DNA from: Ciborinia camelliae
Taxonomy: Eukaryota; Ascomycota; Leotiomycetes; Helotiales; Sclerotiniaceae
Length of the DNA: 64,000 bases
Assembly: GCA_025890175.1 (NCBI GenBank)
Contig: JANPYM010000001.1
Coordinates: 1,280,999-1,344,998, forward strand
Reading direction: 5' to 3'
The notes under the pieces were generated by a model, which worked only from the letters and a program-made list of their open reading frames with translations, was not told the DNA's origin and did no database searches. Position numbers and translations under genes: made by a program. Each line of letters opens with the position of its first letter. Positions within the stretch are counted from its first letter, which is position 1. Below are positions 23,492-34,976 of this stretch, piece after piece.

Positions 23492-25325
23492 TTACTGATT
23501 CTCAGCATTTTCCACCCTGAAAATTCTATCATAAATCTCTCTTTGTTTGAACTCATCCATTTTCTCTCTATACTTTTCGAAGTCTAATGTTTCCCTATCG
23601 AAATCCTTTGCAATCTTGTCATTGTAGTTATGGAAAACTGGGGCTTCTAACAACAATCCCAAACTGGGGGCTTTTGGTATGCTGATCTTGGCAGCGGTAT
23701 AAGTGTCCTTGATGAGTTCCATTGGGGAAGCACATCTTACCACCAATGCTGCCACGGCTACCATTTTCCGGATTTGATGCATCATAAAGGATTGACCATG
23801 AACCTTAAGTGAAAGCCATTCTGTATCGTGGATTATGATAGGTTTAGGTCCGATTTTGAAGGATTTGATGTGTCGTTTAGAAGAGGGATCATTATAGTTT
23901 TTGAGAATGGTGTAGTTGTGATAATTGTGAGTGCCGACATATTGGTCAAGCGCGTCTTGCACCCTTTGCCTGCGCGATTCGTGTATGCGGTATGCTTTTT
24001 TGGCTTTGATATAGGCTGCTTTTACTTCCTTGACGGCCTTCTCAAGAGGTGTGAGGACGGATTTAGGGTTCTCTTGGATACCATCCGCTTCCGGTTTGAC
24101 GTCTTCACCCTGCATCGTTTCATTCTTTACTTCTCCTCCCCCGGTAATTTCGATGCCTTGCATAGCTTCTGGATCCTCCTTTGTCACATCCGCTGCGACT
24201 TCAGGTTCTTGCTTTGTCTCTCCGTCTCCGTTCATGGAAACTTTGGCTTCGTCTACCGACTCCTCCTTGGGTACCATGTCGCCTTGAATTTCCATTCCAT
24301 TATTTGTTGTAGATTCTCCCTTGACTTCTACCTCGATCTCAGCTCCCACCTTAACATCTGATTTGTTCTTCTTGATGCTCTTTCCGATTGGTTCATAAGA
24401 TTCTTCCGCAGCGTGAATAGCTTCCATAACATCTGCTGCCAATTGAGGGTCCAAATTATCAAGTATGGGTTGTACGAATTTCTTCTCGGCATCTGTCCAG
24501 AAAGATGCAGCATCTTCTTGGGCTTTATTGAATTTTTCCAAAACACCTTCCTTCTCAGCTGCCTGAAGCAATTCCTTTCCAAGAAAACTCCTAGGATGTG
24601 GTGGGATAAAGGAATAAGTTGGAATCAAGTATTCATACCACCGCGAGTCACACATTTGATAGCAATTGAAGGATCCTGTAGTTCTCTCGATACCCCAGAC
24701 TCGGATTTGATCCGGTAAGTGTGAATTGATATTCTCAACGACATTTGGGTCTTCGATGATGAGCTTCAATGATAGAACGTTGCCCGCTGCATGAACGCCT
24801 TTGTCGGTTCGCGCGCATCGTATCAAAGCCGACTTCTTTGGATCGTTTGCATTGGCTTTCGAAATGGCACCAGCTGCAACAAAAGCTTTGAACATATCAC
24901 CCTCAATCGTCTTCTCCTTGGTATTAATCTGCAAGCCTTTGTATCCTGTTCCTGCATAGCCAATCATTACGGCGACTTTGTGTTTCGGTTTTCGGACTTC
25001 ATTCTCAATTTCCTCTTTCGTGAACTCGGTACTAAATGCTGTTGGCTCCGATTCTCCATTGTGCACTGTCTTTCTGCGTTTCGATGCTTGGTCGTCGTCG
25101 TTATTTCGATCTCTTTTTGGTCCTTGACGACTAGGAAAGTTAGACAAACAAAATTGTGGAATTTAATGGACAGACTCACTGATATTCTTTGCGACCCATG
25201 TCTGGTTTTCTACCTCCTCTGGAACCACCTCTAGAATTTCCTCTGCCACCACCTCTGCCAAAACCTCCCCGACCCCGCCCTCGTCCTCCACCGTACTGAC
25301 CACCAGATCGTGTATTTGACTCCAT
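23492..25325 (-). CDS. PUS1: tRNA pseudouridine synthase 1 (TruA family), 594 aa
   Basis: Exon 1 is 25180-25325 and exon 2 is 23492-25130; the 49-bp intron is GTGAGT...CCTAG. The start is the ATG of MESNTRSGGQ, followed by an RGG-rich tail (about residues 10-40) and a basic KRRK nuclear signal. The catalytic domain shows GYAGTGYKGLQ and RCARTDKGVHAAG with the catalytic Asp158. It continues with SRWYEYLIPTY, HNYHNYT and SFMMHQIRKMV. A low-complexity Glu/Val/Lys-rich insertion (about residues 280-420) divides the domain and is longer than in yeast Pus1. The enzyme isomerises uridine to pseudouridine in tRNAs (classically positions 27/28 and neighbours) and in U2 snRNA, mainly in the nucleus. 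It is divergent from TFIIE-alpha across 735 bp. Confidence 0.93.
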
Positions 25326-26060
25326 AATTGAAGTGGTTATTCGAACCTCAGAGATATATGCCAAAGTATTTTTCACCAATTGAAAAATACGCATAGATCT
25401 CATATGAGATCAGTGGATGTTGAAAAAAGAAATAACCTGATAGACTTGAAATCTGATATGCGCGCGAATATTTCTCCCGATAATTTTAAGCGCGCTGGCC
25501 CATGCTTCATATAACTTATTAAGCCAATAATCTTCAAATCTTTCTTCAATAGGTAATTACCTTGTAATTTTGATAAAATTAGCGTTGCTTACATAATTAC
25601 ATCTTACTACTGGGCTGCATCTGCATCTCAACCCTGCCAATCGATACCTGCCTGCATCATTCACTTTTTCCCCATACCATAGGTAACAATCATACATTCA
25701 TTACACGCAGGTAGGGAATCATCAAATTTTTATCCAAATTGACTCCGCCATTGTGAGTTATACAGCCTCCATCCTCAACAGCAGACACAAAAGGAATTAC
25801 CCATCTTGTTCTAAAAAATCTTCGACTTCATTGTCTTGAGGAATTAGTGAACGATCATGGGCGTCCTTGACACCTTTTATTAAAATATCTCTTTGTCTTT
25901 TCTCCATCCTCTCCTACCGACTTCTCTAAGTCTATCCTCCTCATACCAATCATATCGCCTTTCGAGCCTCTCAAGGCCTGATCCAATATTCTTTTTCTCT
26001 CCAATACTAGAACTTGACTTGACCCTCACGACATCCAGCCTTCCGACTATCAAAGCAAGT
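25326..26060. promoter_or_regulatory. Divergent intergenic region, PUS1 / TFIIE-alpha
   Basis: This 735-bp region separates two outward-facing housekeeping genes and must contain both promoters. A pyrimidine-rich leader (about 25890-25940) precedes the TFIIE-alpha start. An in-frame upstream extension of that frame to 25893 exists, but the ATG at 26061 gives the conserved family N-terminus. Confidence 0.6.
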
Positions 26061-27524
26061 ATGGATTTGGCTCAAATGTTGGTGCGCTCTTGTATGCGCT
26101 CGTTTTATGATACGAAACATATCCTTGTGATTGATGCGCTCGTCATTCATTCTGCGTATGTCTATCTATGAGCGTTTTTGTACCTTGGGAAAATGACGTT
26201 GACATCTTACAGCTTGCGCGATGATGATTTAGCATATTTGATGAGTATAAACACGAAGGAGCTTCATAAGCTCTGTGGAAAACTGAAGGAGGATCGATTT
26301 CTTGCAGTGTATGGCTGATGGTATATCCTGCATTCCTAGCTTCTGCTAAGATGATTGTTTAGGCATACACGCCCGGAGATCAGAGAAGGCCAGCAACGAC
26401 CAATTAATCGAACCTACTACTATATCGACTATCGTGCAACCATCGATGCGATCAAATGGAGAGTCTACCTAATAGATAAAGCGGTCCAGGGAAATACTGT
26501 GCCGGATGATGAGAGAAAGGAATATTTCTGCCCTCGATGCAAATCGGAATGGACTATGTTCGAGGTTTTGGACAAGAGAAACTACGAAGGCTTTTTATGC
26601 CACAAATGCGATTTTCTTCTGATACACGACCCCGATAACAACCGTGGAGGACATGAGCAGTCCTCGAAACTTAATGCGCAATTCAAGTTTATCACAGACT
26701 TACTCCCAAAAATCGATCAGGTGGTCATCCCTCCAAATTCCTTTGAACAGGCCCTATCTTCAGCTCGCAAAGTAGTTCGAGACGAAGCTAATCCCGGAGC
26801 TGAAACCGCGCCCGTAAATCTTGCCTCAGAGAGACCTACTGCTGTTCGTGGTCTGGATAACACTGGACCAACGTCTATTTCGGTTACTCTGACGAATGGA
26901 GAAGGACCTACAGCTGCAGATATCGCTGCTGAACAAGCTCGCAAAGAGAAGACGGCCCTTCAGAATGCACTACCTCAGCATTTCACTCACAGTACCATCA
27001 CTGGAGAACAAGTCAAATTTGGTACCCTGCCTACGGTCTCTGCTGGCCCGGCAGTCGAAACCAACAAGAAGGACATCAAACCCGACGCCGAAGGAGTGGA
27101 TGGCGGGGCCGAAATTGATGTTTACTTTGCGCAACTAAAGGCTGCACAAGCAAAAGAGGCTGAACGGGAACAAGACGAAGAATATGAAACCGACGACGAT
27201 GAGGAAGAAGAAGGTTTCGAGGACGTCATTCCCAATGGTACCACATCAGGCGCTGCCACCCCAGCTAGCTCGGTCGGGGGCACAGAATCTAAGCCTAACG
27301 TAACGAGTGGTAGTGGTCTCAGCGGTGTTTTGAAGCATTCGCGAAATGAAAGTGTATCAGCAAGTGGAACGAGTACAGGTGCAGCAAGTCCGGTAACAGG
27401 ACCGAATACACCGAATGAGGATAGACCAGCGAAGAAAGTTAGAATTGAGGAACCTGCTCCAGCCGCACCGGTTGTAAAGGATGAAGAGGAGAGTGAAGAG
27501 GATATGGAGTTTGAGGACGTTTGA
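26061..27524 (+). CDS. TFA1: Transcription initiation factor IIE alpha subunit, 450 aa
   Basis: Exons 26061-26155, 26213-26308 and 26363-27524 join in phase. The N-terminal winged-helix part begins MDLAQMLVRSCMRSFYDTKH and continues through LRDDDLAYLMSINTKELHKLCGKL. A zinc ribbon follows with C120-x2-C123 and C143-x2-C146 (CPRC and CHKC). The C-terminus is acidic (DDDEEEEGFEDV, then EEESEEDMEFEDV), as in other TFIIE-alpha proteins, where it contacts TFIIH. It acts in the RNA polymerase II pre-initiation complex, recruiting and stimulating TFIIH. Two introns near the 5' end fall within the winged helix. All expected features are present. Confidence 0.95.
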
Positions 27525-28226
27525 TCACTTAGATTCTGGAGAAGGGTTTATGGGAATGGGAAGGGGATTTTTACATTATATTGCCTGCATGTATGATTGG
27601 ATGGATGGACTGAGAAAAGGAATGAAATCGGGATGGAGCGTTTGGGCCGTCTCGAATCTCCAATCCAATCTGGTGGATTGGATGGATGTACGGCGTTGGG
27701 GAAATATTCTTTGCTCTCTCCTTGTTATTTAAAAAAATGGTGCACACTGCGGGTGGATGGCAGGAGGCCAGTTTGATTTACCATGACATATATTCAGACC
27801 AAACCATATCAACATCAATACTTGCGCAAAGGTTTGGTCAAAAGTCGTTTGGCGAGGGTTTGTTCGTTCGCGTGTGCTTGGGTTGCTTAGAGCTGTTAGA
27901 GACATGATATGAATTGTAAATTGTACTATCACACACAAAATATACGATATTTCTTGATCCCTCCGAGGATTCTCACTCACTTTTCCACTTGATATTGCGA
28001 TATTGGGAACTCATGTTTGCTGATGAAGCGGGTATCTTTTCTTAAGAAGCTCTACATCTTCTAACTACTAAATCTGTTTATCTTGCTCTTTATATTCATT
28101 CTTTCCATGACCCGCCCTAAATGACTGGATACCCCTCCCAATAGGTGTTGAAACCTCGACCGTTATGATCACGGTATATGCACACACCACTCCCAAACGC
28201 CATTTCCCAACCCGGCATGATGCCCC
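27525..28226. other. Convergent intergenic (3' UTRs of TFIIE-alpha and CBS)
   Basis: There is no gene. GGATGGATGG-type short repeats occur at about 27600-27690. The short frames on both strands have no domain and random composition. Confidence 0.6.
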
Positions 28227-29879
28227 TTAAACCTTCGTCTGCTTGACCATCCAACTCAATAAATCGACCTTTGTCACCACGGCTACTGGTTTCGACAAGC
28301 CATTCTTCTCGCTACCCTTCTCTGTGACAATTGCGGCACTATTCCACTCGAAAAACTTGCTCAGAGCAGAAATTGGGGTATCGAGTGTAATCTCCACGAA
28401 TTTACGCTTTGGGGTTTGTTTCTTTCCATCTTTGGTAGTTTCAATACCATTACTCTTAGGAGGCTCAGATAGATGGCTGATATCTTTGGTATCGGTGGTA
28501 ACTTCAGGGATGTGGGAGAAATCGAACATGACATCTGAGACTGGGCTTTTGCCGGTGGCACGGCCGCGACTAATCCAACTGAGGAGATTGCCGAGAGTGA
28601 CGAGACCAACGAGTTTATCTCCTTTGGGGGAGAGGACGGGAAGTTGATCAAAACCCTTTTCGCGCATGGTCTCAACAGCTTCGGAGCAGGGGGAGTTGGC
28701 TAAGACAGATGTGACCGGCTTGAGGCGGAGTGATCGAAGGGTTGCTCCGGAATATGGATCTTTCTTGTTTTGGGATTCGAGGACGGGAGATGCTGGAGAA
28801 GAGGACTCTGGGGTAAGAGGAAGGAGGTCGTTGGCGGCTAGCCAATCATCGTCCGCAAATTTGCTGAGATAACTTCTGATACTATCGGGGAGAATGACTA
28901 CCACGGTATCGCCTTTACCAAGTCCCAATTCGCGAACTCCCTTTACCATAGCTGCGATAGCACTACCACTGCTACCTCCAACCAAAAGTCCTTCTTCAGC
29001 GATCAATCTTCTTGCATAGGAGAATGACTCTCGGTCATCAGTCTTGTACCACACATCAACAGATTCTCGATCCAAGACATCAGGGATGAAATCATAACCA
29101 ATTCCCTCAACCTTGTATGATTCATTGGCGTGTTCTTCGTTCAAGCTTTCTGGAACTGCAAGTATAGAGCCGTGAGGATCTGCTGCAATGATCTTGATAT
29201 CCTTGTTGTGCTTCTTCAGACCCTTAGACAGCCCAGTAATAGTTCCACCTGTACCAGCCCCTGCTACAACGGCAGTAATCTTTCCATTGGTTTGCTCCCA
29301 GATTTCTTCTGCGGTCCCATATTCGTGTGCGAGAGGGTTGTTCTCATTGGCATATTGATCGAGTATGTGAGAGTTTGGAATCTCTTTTAGTAATCGTCTT
29401 GCTACCCCAATATGAGACTCGGGAGCGTCCCATGCAGCTTGAGTTGGAGTACGGATGATGGTGGCCCCAAGTGCACGGAGTACAGCGACCTTTTCGGGAG
29501 ACATCTTTTCGGGGAGAGTAATGATTGTTTTGTAGCCTTTGATAGCGCCAACAAGAGCAAGTCCGATACCACTGAGGAATGATTAGACATGTATTATGAA
29601 GTTGGAAGAAACAACTTACGTATTTCCACTGGTTGGTTCAATGAGAGTATCTCCAGGCTTTATTCTTCCAGACTTTTCAGCCTCCTCAATCATGCGCAGA
29701 GCAATGCGATCCTTGATACTTCCACCAGCATTGAAGAGTTCGACCTTTGCATAGACTTCCGCTTCGATACCTAAGCTCTGTGGGATCTTGTTCAATCGTA
29801 CCAAAGGAGTATTTCCAATCAACTCCGAAGCACTCATTGCAAGAACTGGTGCCCGCGCGGGGCTGGTAGTAGATGCCAT
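28227..29879 (-). CDS. CYS4: Cystathionine beta-synthase, 534 aa
   Basis: Exon 1 is 29620-29879 and exon 2 is 28227-29571, with a 48-bp GTAAGT...CTCAG intron. The PLP fold-type II core begins [14 protein letters not shown]. It contains the PLP lysine K56 in NAGGSIKDR, the EPTSGNTGIGLA substrate loop (across the intron) and the [10 protein letters not shown] phosphate loop. Two C-terminal CBS (Bateman) motifs follow (about residues 365-530, FDQLPVLS and AAIVTEKG) with a Lys-rich linker between them. There is no N-terminal haem-binding extension, as in other fungal enzymes. It condenses serine with homocysteine to cystathionine in the transsulfuration pathway in the cytosol. The gene symbol follows yeast usage. 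Confidence 0.95.
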
Positions 29880-30730
29880 AATGATGATAATTTAGATATT
29901 GGGATTGAAATTTAACGATTCTCTCAGAAAAGCGGACGATGAAAGAGAAGAAGTGATAACCGTCTTTTTTTACGTGGCAATCACAATGTGGGAAGAGAAT
30001 ATGTTATAAAATATCTGTCCAAAAAGCCAAAAGCTTAACAATGAAATTCTTCATTGACTTACCCTTCATGTGCTAGTCTAGTGGTGGGTCCGTCAGGATA
30101 AGCCGATAAGGGGAGATCTACGGTCTACCGGTCTACCGCGAATACCCTTCCGGGTAACATTGAAGGTTTATTTCAAAACAGAGCTTGAGCTGGTTTGTAT
30201 TCTTTGGTTTTTTTTTTGAGTTCAAGAAATGATTGAAGCAATTGTTTCTTTTTATCATATTACCATCCCATGCTCGAGGATGAGGAAATATATTGCGAAA
30301 GCTGTTGAATTCAATTCAATTCAATGGAAGATCTCTTTCTTCTTTCTTCTAGCATTTGATACATACCCAAAATCCATCCAATCAGTACTGTAGAAACTTT
30401 CACATGCTAATTATAGAAACTTCAAACCGTGAACGTTGAAATTCATCCACTGAGTACCTACCTACCTGTACCGTACCTCCATATCTACTACCTATCTACC
30501 CCATCTACGGTTTACCCCTTCACGCCTAAGGCCAAAGTTACATTTCCGCCTCTTTTGGAATCTTACTCGAGTACTTCCAGCTGCAGGTGGGTTGAGAATA
30601 CAGTACCTATACGTTTCAATCAATTTCAAACACGTCTTGATACATACTACAATTCACCCTACCAAATTGATAACCATATAAAGGTCAATAATAGATATCG
30701 ATTTTCAATCTGCGAGAGCGAACGATATCC
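29880..30730. promoter_or_regulatory. Divergent intergenic, CBS / Kre9-like gene
   Basis: This 851-bp region carries both promoters. ACCTACCTACC and CTACCTATCTACC tracts lie at about 30455-30500. I see no gene in it. Confidence 0.55.
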
Positions 30731-31609
30731 ATGATGCGCCTTTCCCAGGCTTTGGTCCTTATGGCATTTGCTCCATTCGCATTTGCATACCCAACATTCA
30801 CAGTGCCAGCAGCCGCAGCGATAGAAACCGCCGGAACTGCCTTTAAAGTCACTTGGGCTGATAATGGAGATGCTCCGTCCATAGCTGATATATCGACCTA
30901 TTCATTAGACGTCTGCGCAGGATCTACTTCCGGTACGGACCTCGAAGTGGTGGCTTCAGTATCTTCTAGCACTACCTTGGGGTCAACTCTCACCGCCACT
31001 GTTACTGTCCCAGCGACCAAGGGAGGTTCAGTAACCAATGCATAGTGGGTTTTCTGAAGCTACGGTGAGAAAAAGACTCGATGCTAATAATGATGCAGCT
31101 TCATGAGAATGATAGCGACAGCAACAGCTGGAGGGACCGTTACAGTTTACTCGAATAGATTTTCAATTAGTGGCATGACAGGGACCTTTGGAAGCACATT
31201 CACAATTACTGGTACCGCTGGTCCGGACACTGTCAATACGGTGGCAGATACCACCGCAGCAGCATCATCAACTGCAGAGGCGGGCAGCTTTGGAATCCCA
31301 TACCAATCACAAACTGGTCTTACAAAATATGCCCCGATGGGTTTAATGCCTGGCACCACCATAACGGCTACCAACACATCACCTCAATATCCAACCTCGT
31401 CAGTGCCTATAGCCACCGACTATTTGACCTCGGCAACCATCCAAACAACGTTGACTGAAGCTCAAACTGCATCCTTTTCCAGTCATCCTAATACTGTAAG
31501 TTTCCGTACCAAAACAGTTTGATATTGTCCGGCTAATGAATGAAAGGGTGCTGCTGCATCAATGCCTACAGATGATATGGCAAAATACTTGGCGAGATGG
31601 AAAGATTGA
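30731..31609 (+). CDS. Secreted Kre9/Knh1-like Ser/Thr-rich cell-wall protein, 257 aa
   Basis: Exons 30731-31044, 31099-31495 and 31547-31609. Intron 1 uses a GTGGGT donor and restores the family segment NAYFMRM; intron 2 is GTAAGT...GAAAG with a GCTAATG branch. A signal peptide covers about residues 1-20 (MMRLSQALVLMAFAPFAFA). The Kre9/Knh1 beta-sandwich domain spans about residues 21-135 (FKVTWADNG, LDVCAGS, VTVYSNRFSISGMTG). A Thr/Ser/Ala-rich linker follows. The model ends ARWKD without a hydrophobic GPI signal, so it is either a soluble wall protein or the last exon is mis-modelled. Relatives contribute to beta-1,6-glucan assembly or are GPI surface proteins. Confidence 0.8.
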
Positions 31610-33348
31610 AGCGCCTAGAAGATGGTAGATGATGCACAGAGAGCCCTCATCAATGAACATTTGAAAAGGAGTTTGGCGTACGCTCGAATTGAAAGTCGAG
31701 GCTTAGTTTAATTGAATACCGTGTATACCCAACGAATCAAGTATTTTTCCAGTCAAGCCCATCACTTGGTACTGTGGCAGGGCGTCAAGCACTTCTGCAG
31801 GATATCTGCATATGGCAATATCAGGGGATAGCGGAGAGGTGATTCCGATATTGATCTGGTAGGAACGCCTAGATGTGGGGAAATGGGGAAATGCTTGTCA
31901 ATCCCCTTCCCCCCCCAAACCTTACTTTTACTCGATACATCCCAAATGCAAGATGCCCAATATGAGCAAGCGTCGAAGAAGATGGAAGTCAATTAATGTA
32001 ATACTTATCTCTTCAGCTCGTAATTCAACATCTCAATGCAAGCCTCCTTCTCTTATTCTGACGGGTGTGCTTGAGCCATTATCTTCCCAAGAGCTGAGAT
32101 AGATCATCTTACTTTTATTTGTTATTCCATGCCACGGCTTGAATTTGAATAATCTCCCAACATCAAACCCAGAAAGTCTCGTGGTTCTTCTCAGTTCATC
32201 CAAATTCAGTACGGATGATCAGATCTTTTCGTATCGTATCGTATCGAATCGAATCGTATCGTATCAATAGCACTATTATCATGACCCCAGCCTCAAAATA
32301 CTCGTTGAGTATGTAATAGCTTCTCCCTGATACAGTAGTATTGATTGAAGACCAGGGAATACTTTGATACGATTATTGGTTCGTTCATACTTCATCCGAT
32401 GCTGCAGATGGATTATCTAGCATCTTCAGCATGTTCGTGGCGTGAAATTTATAAGCCGCTGTTAACTATTGGTCTTCCCCGAGGTTCTTTTCCCCCTAGC
32501 AATGATCCACGTGCTCCTTGTAATTTTTCTCTAGGGTTTTCTTTTTCCGTCCGTCTGCTTGGTTCCAAGATAGGTTCTTATCGATGAGTACCTAGTAGGT
32601 AGGTGATGGGTGGAGTGGCTGCATATCAACAACATCCATCCATCGTCAAGCTTCGGCTTTCTCCAATTATTAATTAGAGTAGTTCTAGACGTCTAATAAT
32701 TGGATTGGTGGTTGCTATACGGATGGATCTCTTAGGGTCTTTGAGTCTCCAGTTCTAGAACTTGCCCTGCCCTTGGGTGTTTTATGTACGGTACAACAGA
32801 CTCCGTACAAAGGCTAAATACTACGAATGCTAGATACTTTATTATTACGCATGATAGTTTGTGATTTATTAATTTAATTTAACATTGGATTCGAATCCAA
32901 GGTCTACATAACTCGAGGCTTTTACAATACATACCTACTACCTAGGTACCTTGTGTAACCTTCCTTGTCATTTTCTATACCTATCCATCCATCCATCACT
33001 ACCTTCTCAACTCTTTCCTTTCTCTCGTTGGTACTGCATTTTACAAACTCTATAATCGTGGTACTCGAGTACTTATAAAATTGAATCCACTTCCACTCCA
33101 CTCAATAAAAGACCAGAATCCTCCACACCCAATCTCGCCTTTCAACAACAAATTTTGCATATCGTCTGTCACCGAGAACATGCGCTTCTTGGAGCTCTTC
33201 CAAGCATCCATTAAGCCTCCCTGGCCTCGACGTCTTCTCAACTCTTGATCTCATCGTCCACGTTCATTTGGATATTGTGTGGAGAAGAGATAACAAACCT
33301 TTCAAAGATCGGATGGAGAATTAGTTCGCAGACTACAAATTTCAAATT
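31610..33348. other. Intergenic, 1.7 kb
   Basis: No supportable gene. A CGTATCGTAT-type pentamer run lies at about 32230-32268. An ATTGGATTCGAATCCAAGG palindrome at about 32884-32902 resembles a tRNA T-arm but has no partner arms. GGTAGGTGATGGG and CCATCCATCC tracts occur near 32595-32645 and 32985. The last 150 bases are the probable leader of the cyclin gene. Confidence 0.5.
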
Positions 33349-34350
33349 ATGTCTCCATCACCTAAAGATGGATCCGATTCGACGGCTTTCGTAAATTCGA
33401 GCCTCAATACAGACGAGCAGACTGACCGCGAACTACCACCACCACCAAATCCTTCGTCTGATACAGGTCTTGCGGTTAATAGTTGTTTAAATGATCGTGG
33501 GGTGTCACCACCATCTCCGAATAGCATCGATATTTTTACACTTTCGCCAATAACAGCACTTAAGCTGTTGTGTGCTGGTGTTGAAGCTCTAGTTCAGTTC
33601 ACAGGAGATATTCCTCCAATGCCAGCTTCAACCGAAACGACAATGCCGAATATGAGGGGTATGCAGGCAGAGAAAGAAAATATACGACGGTCCGGATCGT
33701 GGACAAATTTAGCAGGTTTTCGACAACGAACTCCTCCTGGATCAGATGTTATAGATGGAGTGAACCTTCGACAAAAACCTATGGAAATACAGCACATTGT
33801 GCCCGCAGAACCATATATCATTGTTGGAGAAAATGCCGAGCCTTTGAATGTTCAGCACAGTGCTATTACACGAAAATTCTACTCCAAGCAACCTCCCCCA
33901 ATCTCCCTGGAAGATTATTTGATGCGCATACACAGATTTTGTCCAATGTCAACCGGTGTCTATCTCGCAACAAGCTCCTACATACACAGAGTAGCAGTCG
34001 ATGAACGCGTAATACCTGTGACACGACGAAACTCGCATCGACTAATATTAGCTGGGTTACGCGTAGCCATGAAAGCACTCGAAGATCAAAGCTATGCTCA
34101 CGCACGCTTCTCGAAAGTGGGAGGGGTCAGTGAACAAGAACTCTCGAGATTGGAAATCAATTTTTGTTTTCTCACAAATTTCGAGTTCAAGACGAGTAAA
34201 GAGGCACTTCTACAGCACGCGATAAGTCTAAAGGAGCTTTCATCTTTACAAGGCGGGGTGAACTTCGTCCCGAAAATGTCGCTCTTAAATAAGAGTAGAC
34301 CGAATATGGCTGCACCAGAGGCTGTATTAGAAGTAACTGCAGACGCTTGA
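33349..34350 (+). CDS. PHO80/PREG-type cyclin, 333 aa, single exon
   Basis: Intronless. The N-terminal half is Ser/Pro-rich and probably disordered, with phosphorylatable SP/TP sites. A hydrophobic LSPITALKLLCAGVEALVQF segment lies near residues 65-84. The PHO80-type cyclin box spans about residues 188-290: ISLEDYLMRIHRFCPMSTGV, YIHRVAVDERV, NSHRLILAGLRVAMK, then HARFSKVGGVSEQELSRLEI and NFEFKTSKE. Such cyclins partner the Pho85-type CDK. In Neurospora and yeast the closest relatives (PREG, PHO80) repress the phosphate-starvation transcription factor. Whether this is the PHO80 orthologue or another Pcl-type cyclin cannot be decided here. Confidence 0.9.
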   Translation: MSPSPKDGSDSTAFVNSSLNTDEQTDRELPPPPNPSSDTGLAVNSCLNDRGVSPPSPNSIDIFTLSPITALKLLCAGVEALVQFTGDIPPMPASTETTMPNMRGMQAEKENIRRSGSWTNLAGFRQRTPPGSDVIDGVNLRQKPMEIQHIVPAEPYIIVGENAEPLNVQHSAITRKFYSKQPPPISLEDYLMRIHRFCPMSTGVYLATSSYIHRVAVDERVIPVTRRNSHRLILAGLRVAMKALEDQSYAHARFSKVGGVSEQELSRLEINFCFLTNFEFKTSKEALLQHAISLKELSSLQGGVNFVPKMSLLNKSRPNMAAPEAVLEVTADA

Positions 34351-34976
34351 ATGTGTATCGGGAATGGCCTAGATATGCTATAAGCAATGTTGGAAAGTAC
34401 GAAAGTGGTCGAGTTGAGATGATTATGACTCTTAAAGATGAGAGATGAGCAAGGTATGGAACAGGCTACGGATAAAGGTCCTGGAGCAGACTGCATATAC
34501 AATTTGGCCTCATCTTGCTATAGAGAACACAGTGGAGATGAGCAAGCGCAATAATACAGATATGGGAAACTTCATCATTGGAGGCGTTTTGTGATGAGTA
34601 GCGGCTTGGATTACAATTGTTGGACGATATTTCATACTGTCCTAGTCGATGAAGGGCAGCGTTCGATAGTTTAATAGCGTAGTTTCGTTTGTAACGTCAG
34701 GACCACTTGTCAATGTGTGTGATATACTGGTATTGGATGCATGTAGATCCGGAATTTAATGATATAATCGACTTATTATATATTCAGATTCCAGCTGCAT
34801 GAATTTTTTTTGGAAGACAACTTTTAATAAAATTATTGCCAAGAAGAAGTAAACGGCTATTAGTGAAGCTCTAAATCAAACCCCTACAGGTAGGTATCCA
34901 TGTCCATAAACTTGAGCCCCTCACCGAGGTAATTCAACCGGGAGCGATATCACACGCTTAGAAACGGGTAAAGGCC
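34351..34976. other. Intergenic, cyclin 3' flank and pepP leader
   Basis: Nothing gene-like. Frames antisense to the cyclin end here but are shadows. The AT-rich segment at about 34755-34850 may mark polyadenylation of the cyclin transcript. Confidence 0.5.

Noticed and set aside
23828..24361. 177-codon frame opposite PUS1
   Set aside because: Shadow of the PUS1 coding strand, with no independent start context or domain.
32884..32902. TTGGATTCGAATCCAA palindrome resembling a tRNA T-arm
   Set aside because: The flanks are AT-rich without other arms, so it is just a palindrome.
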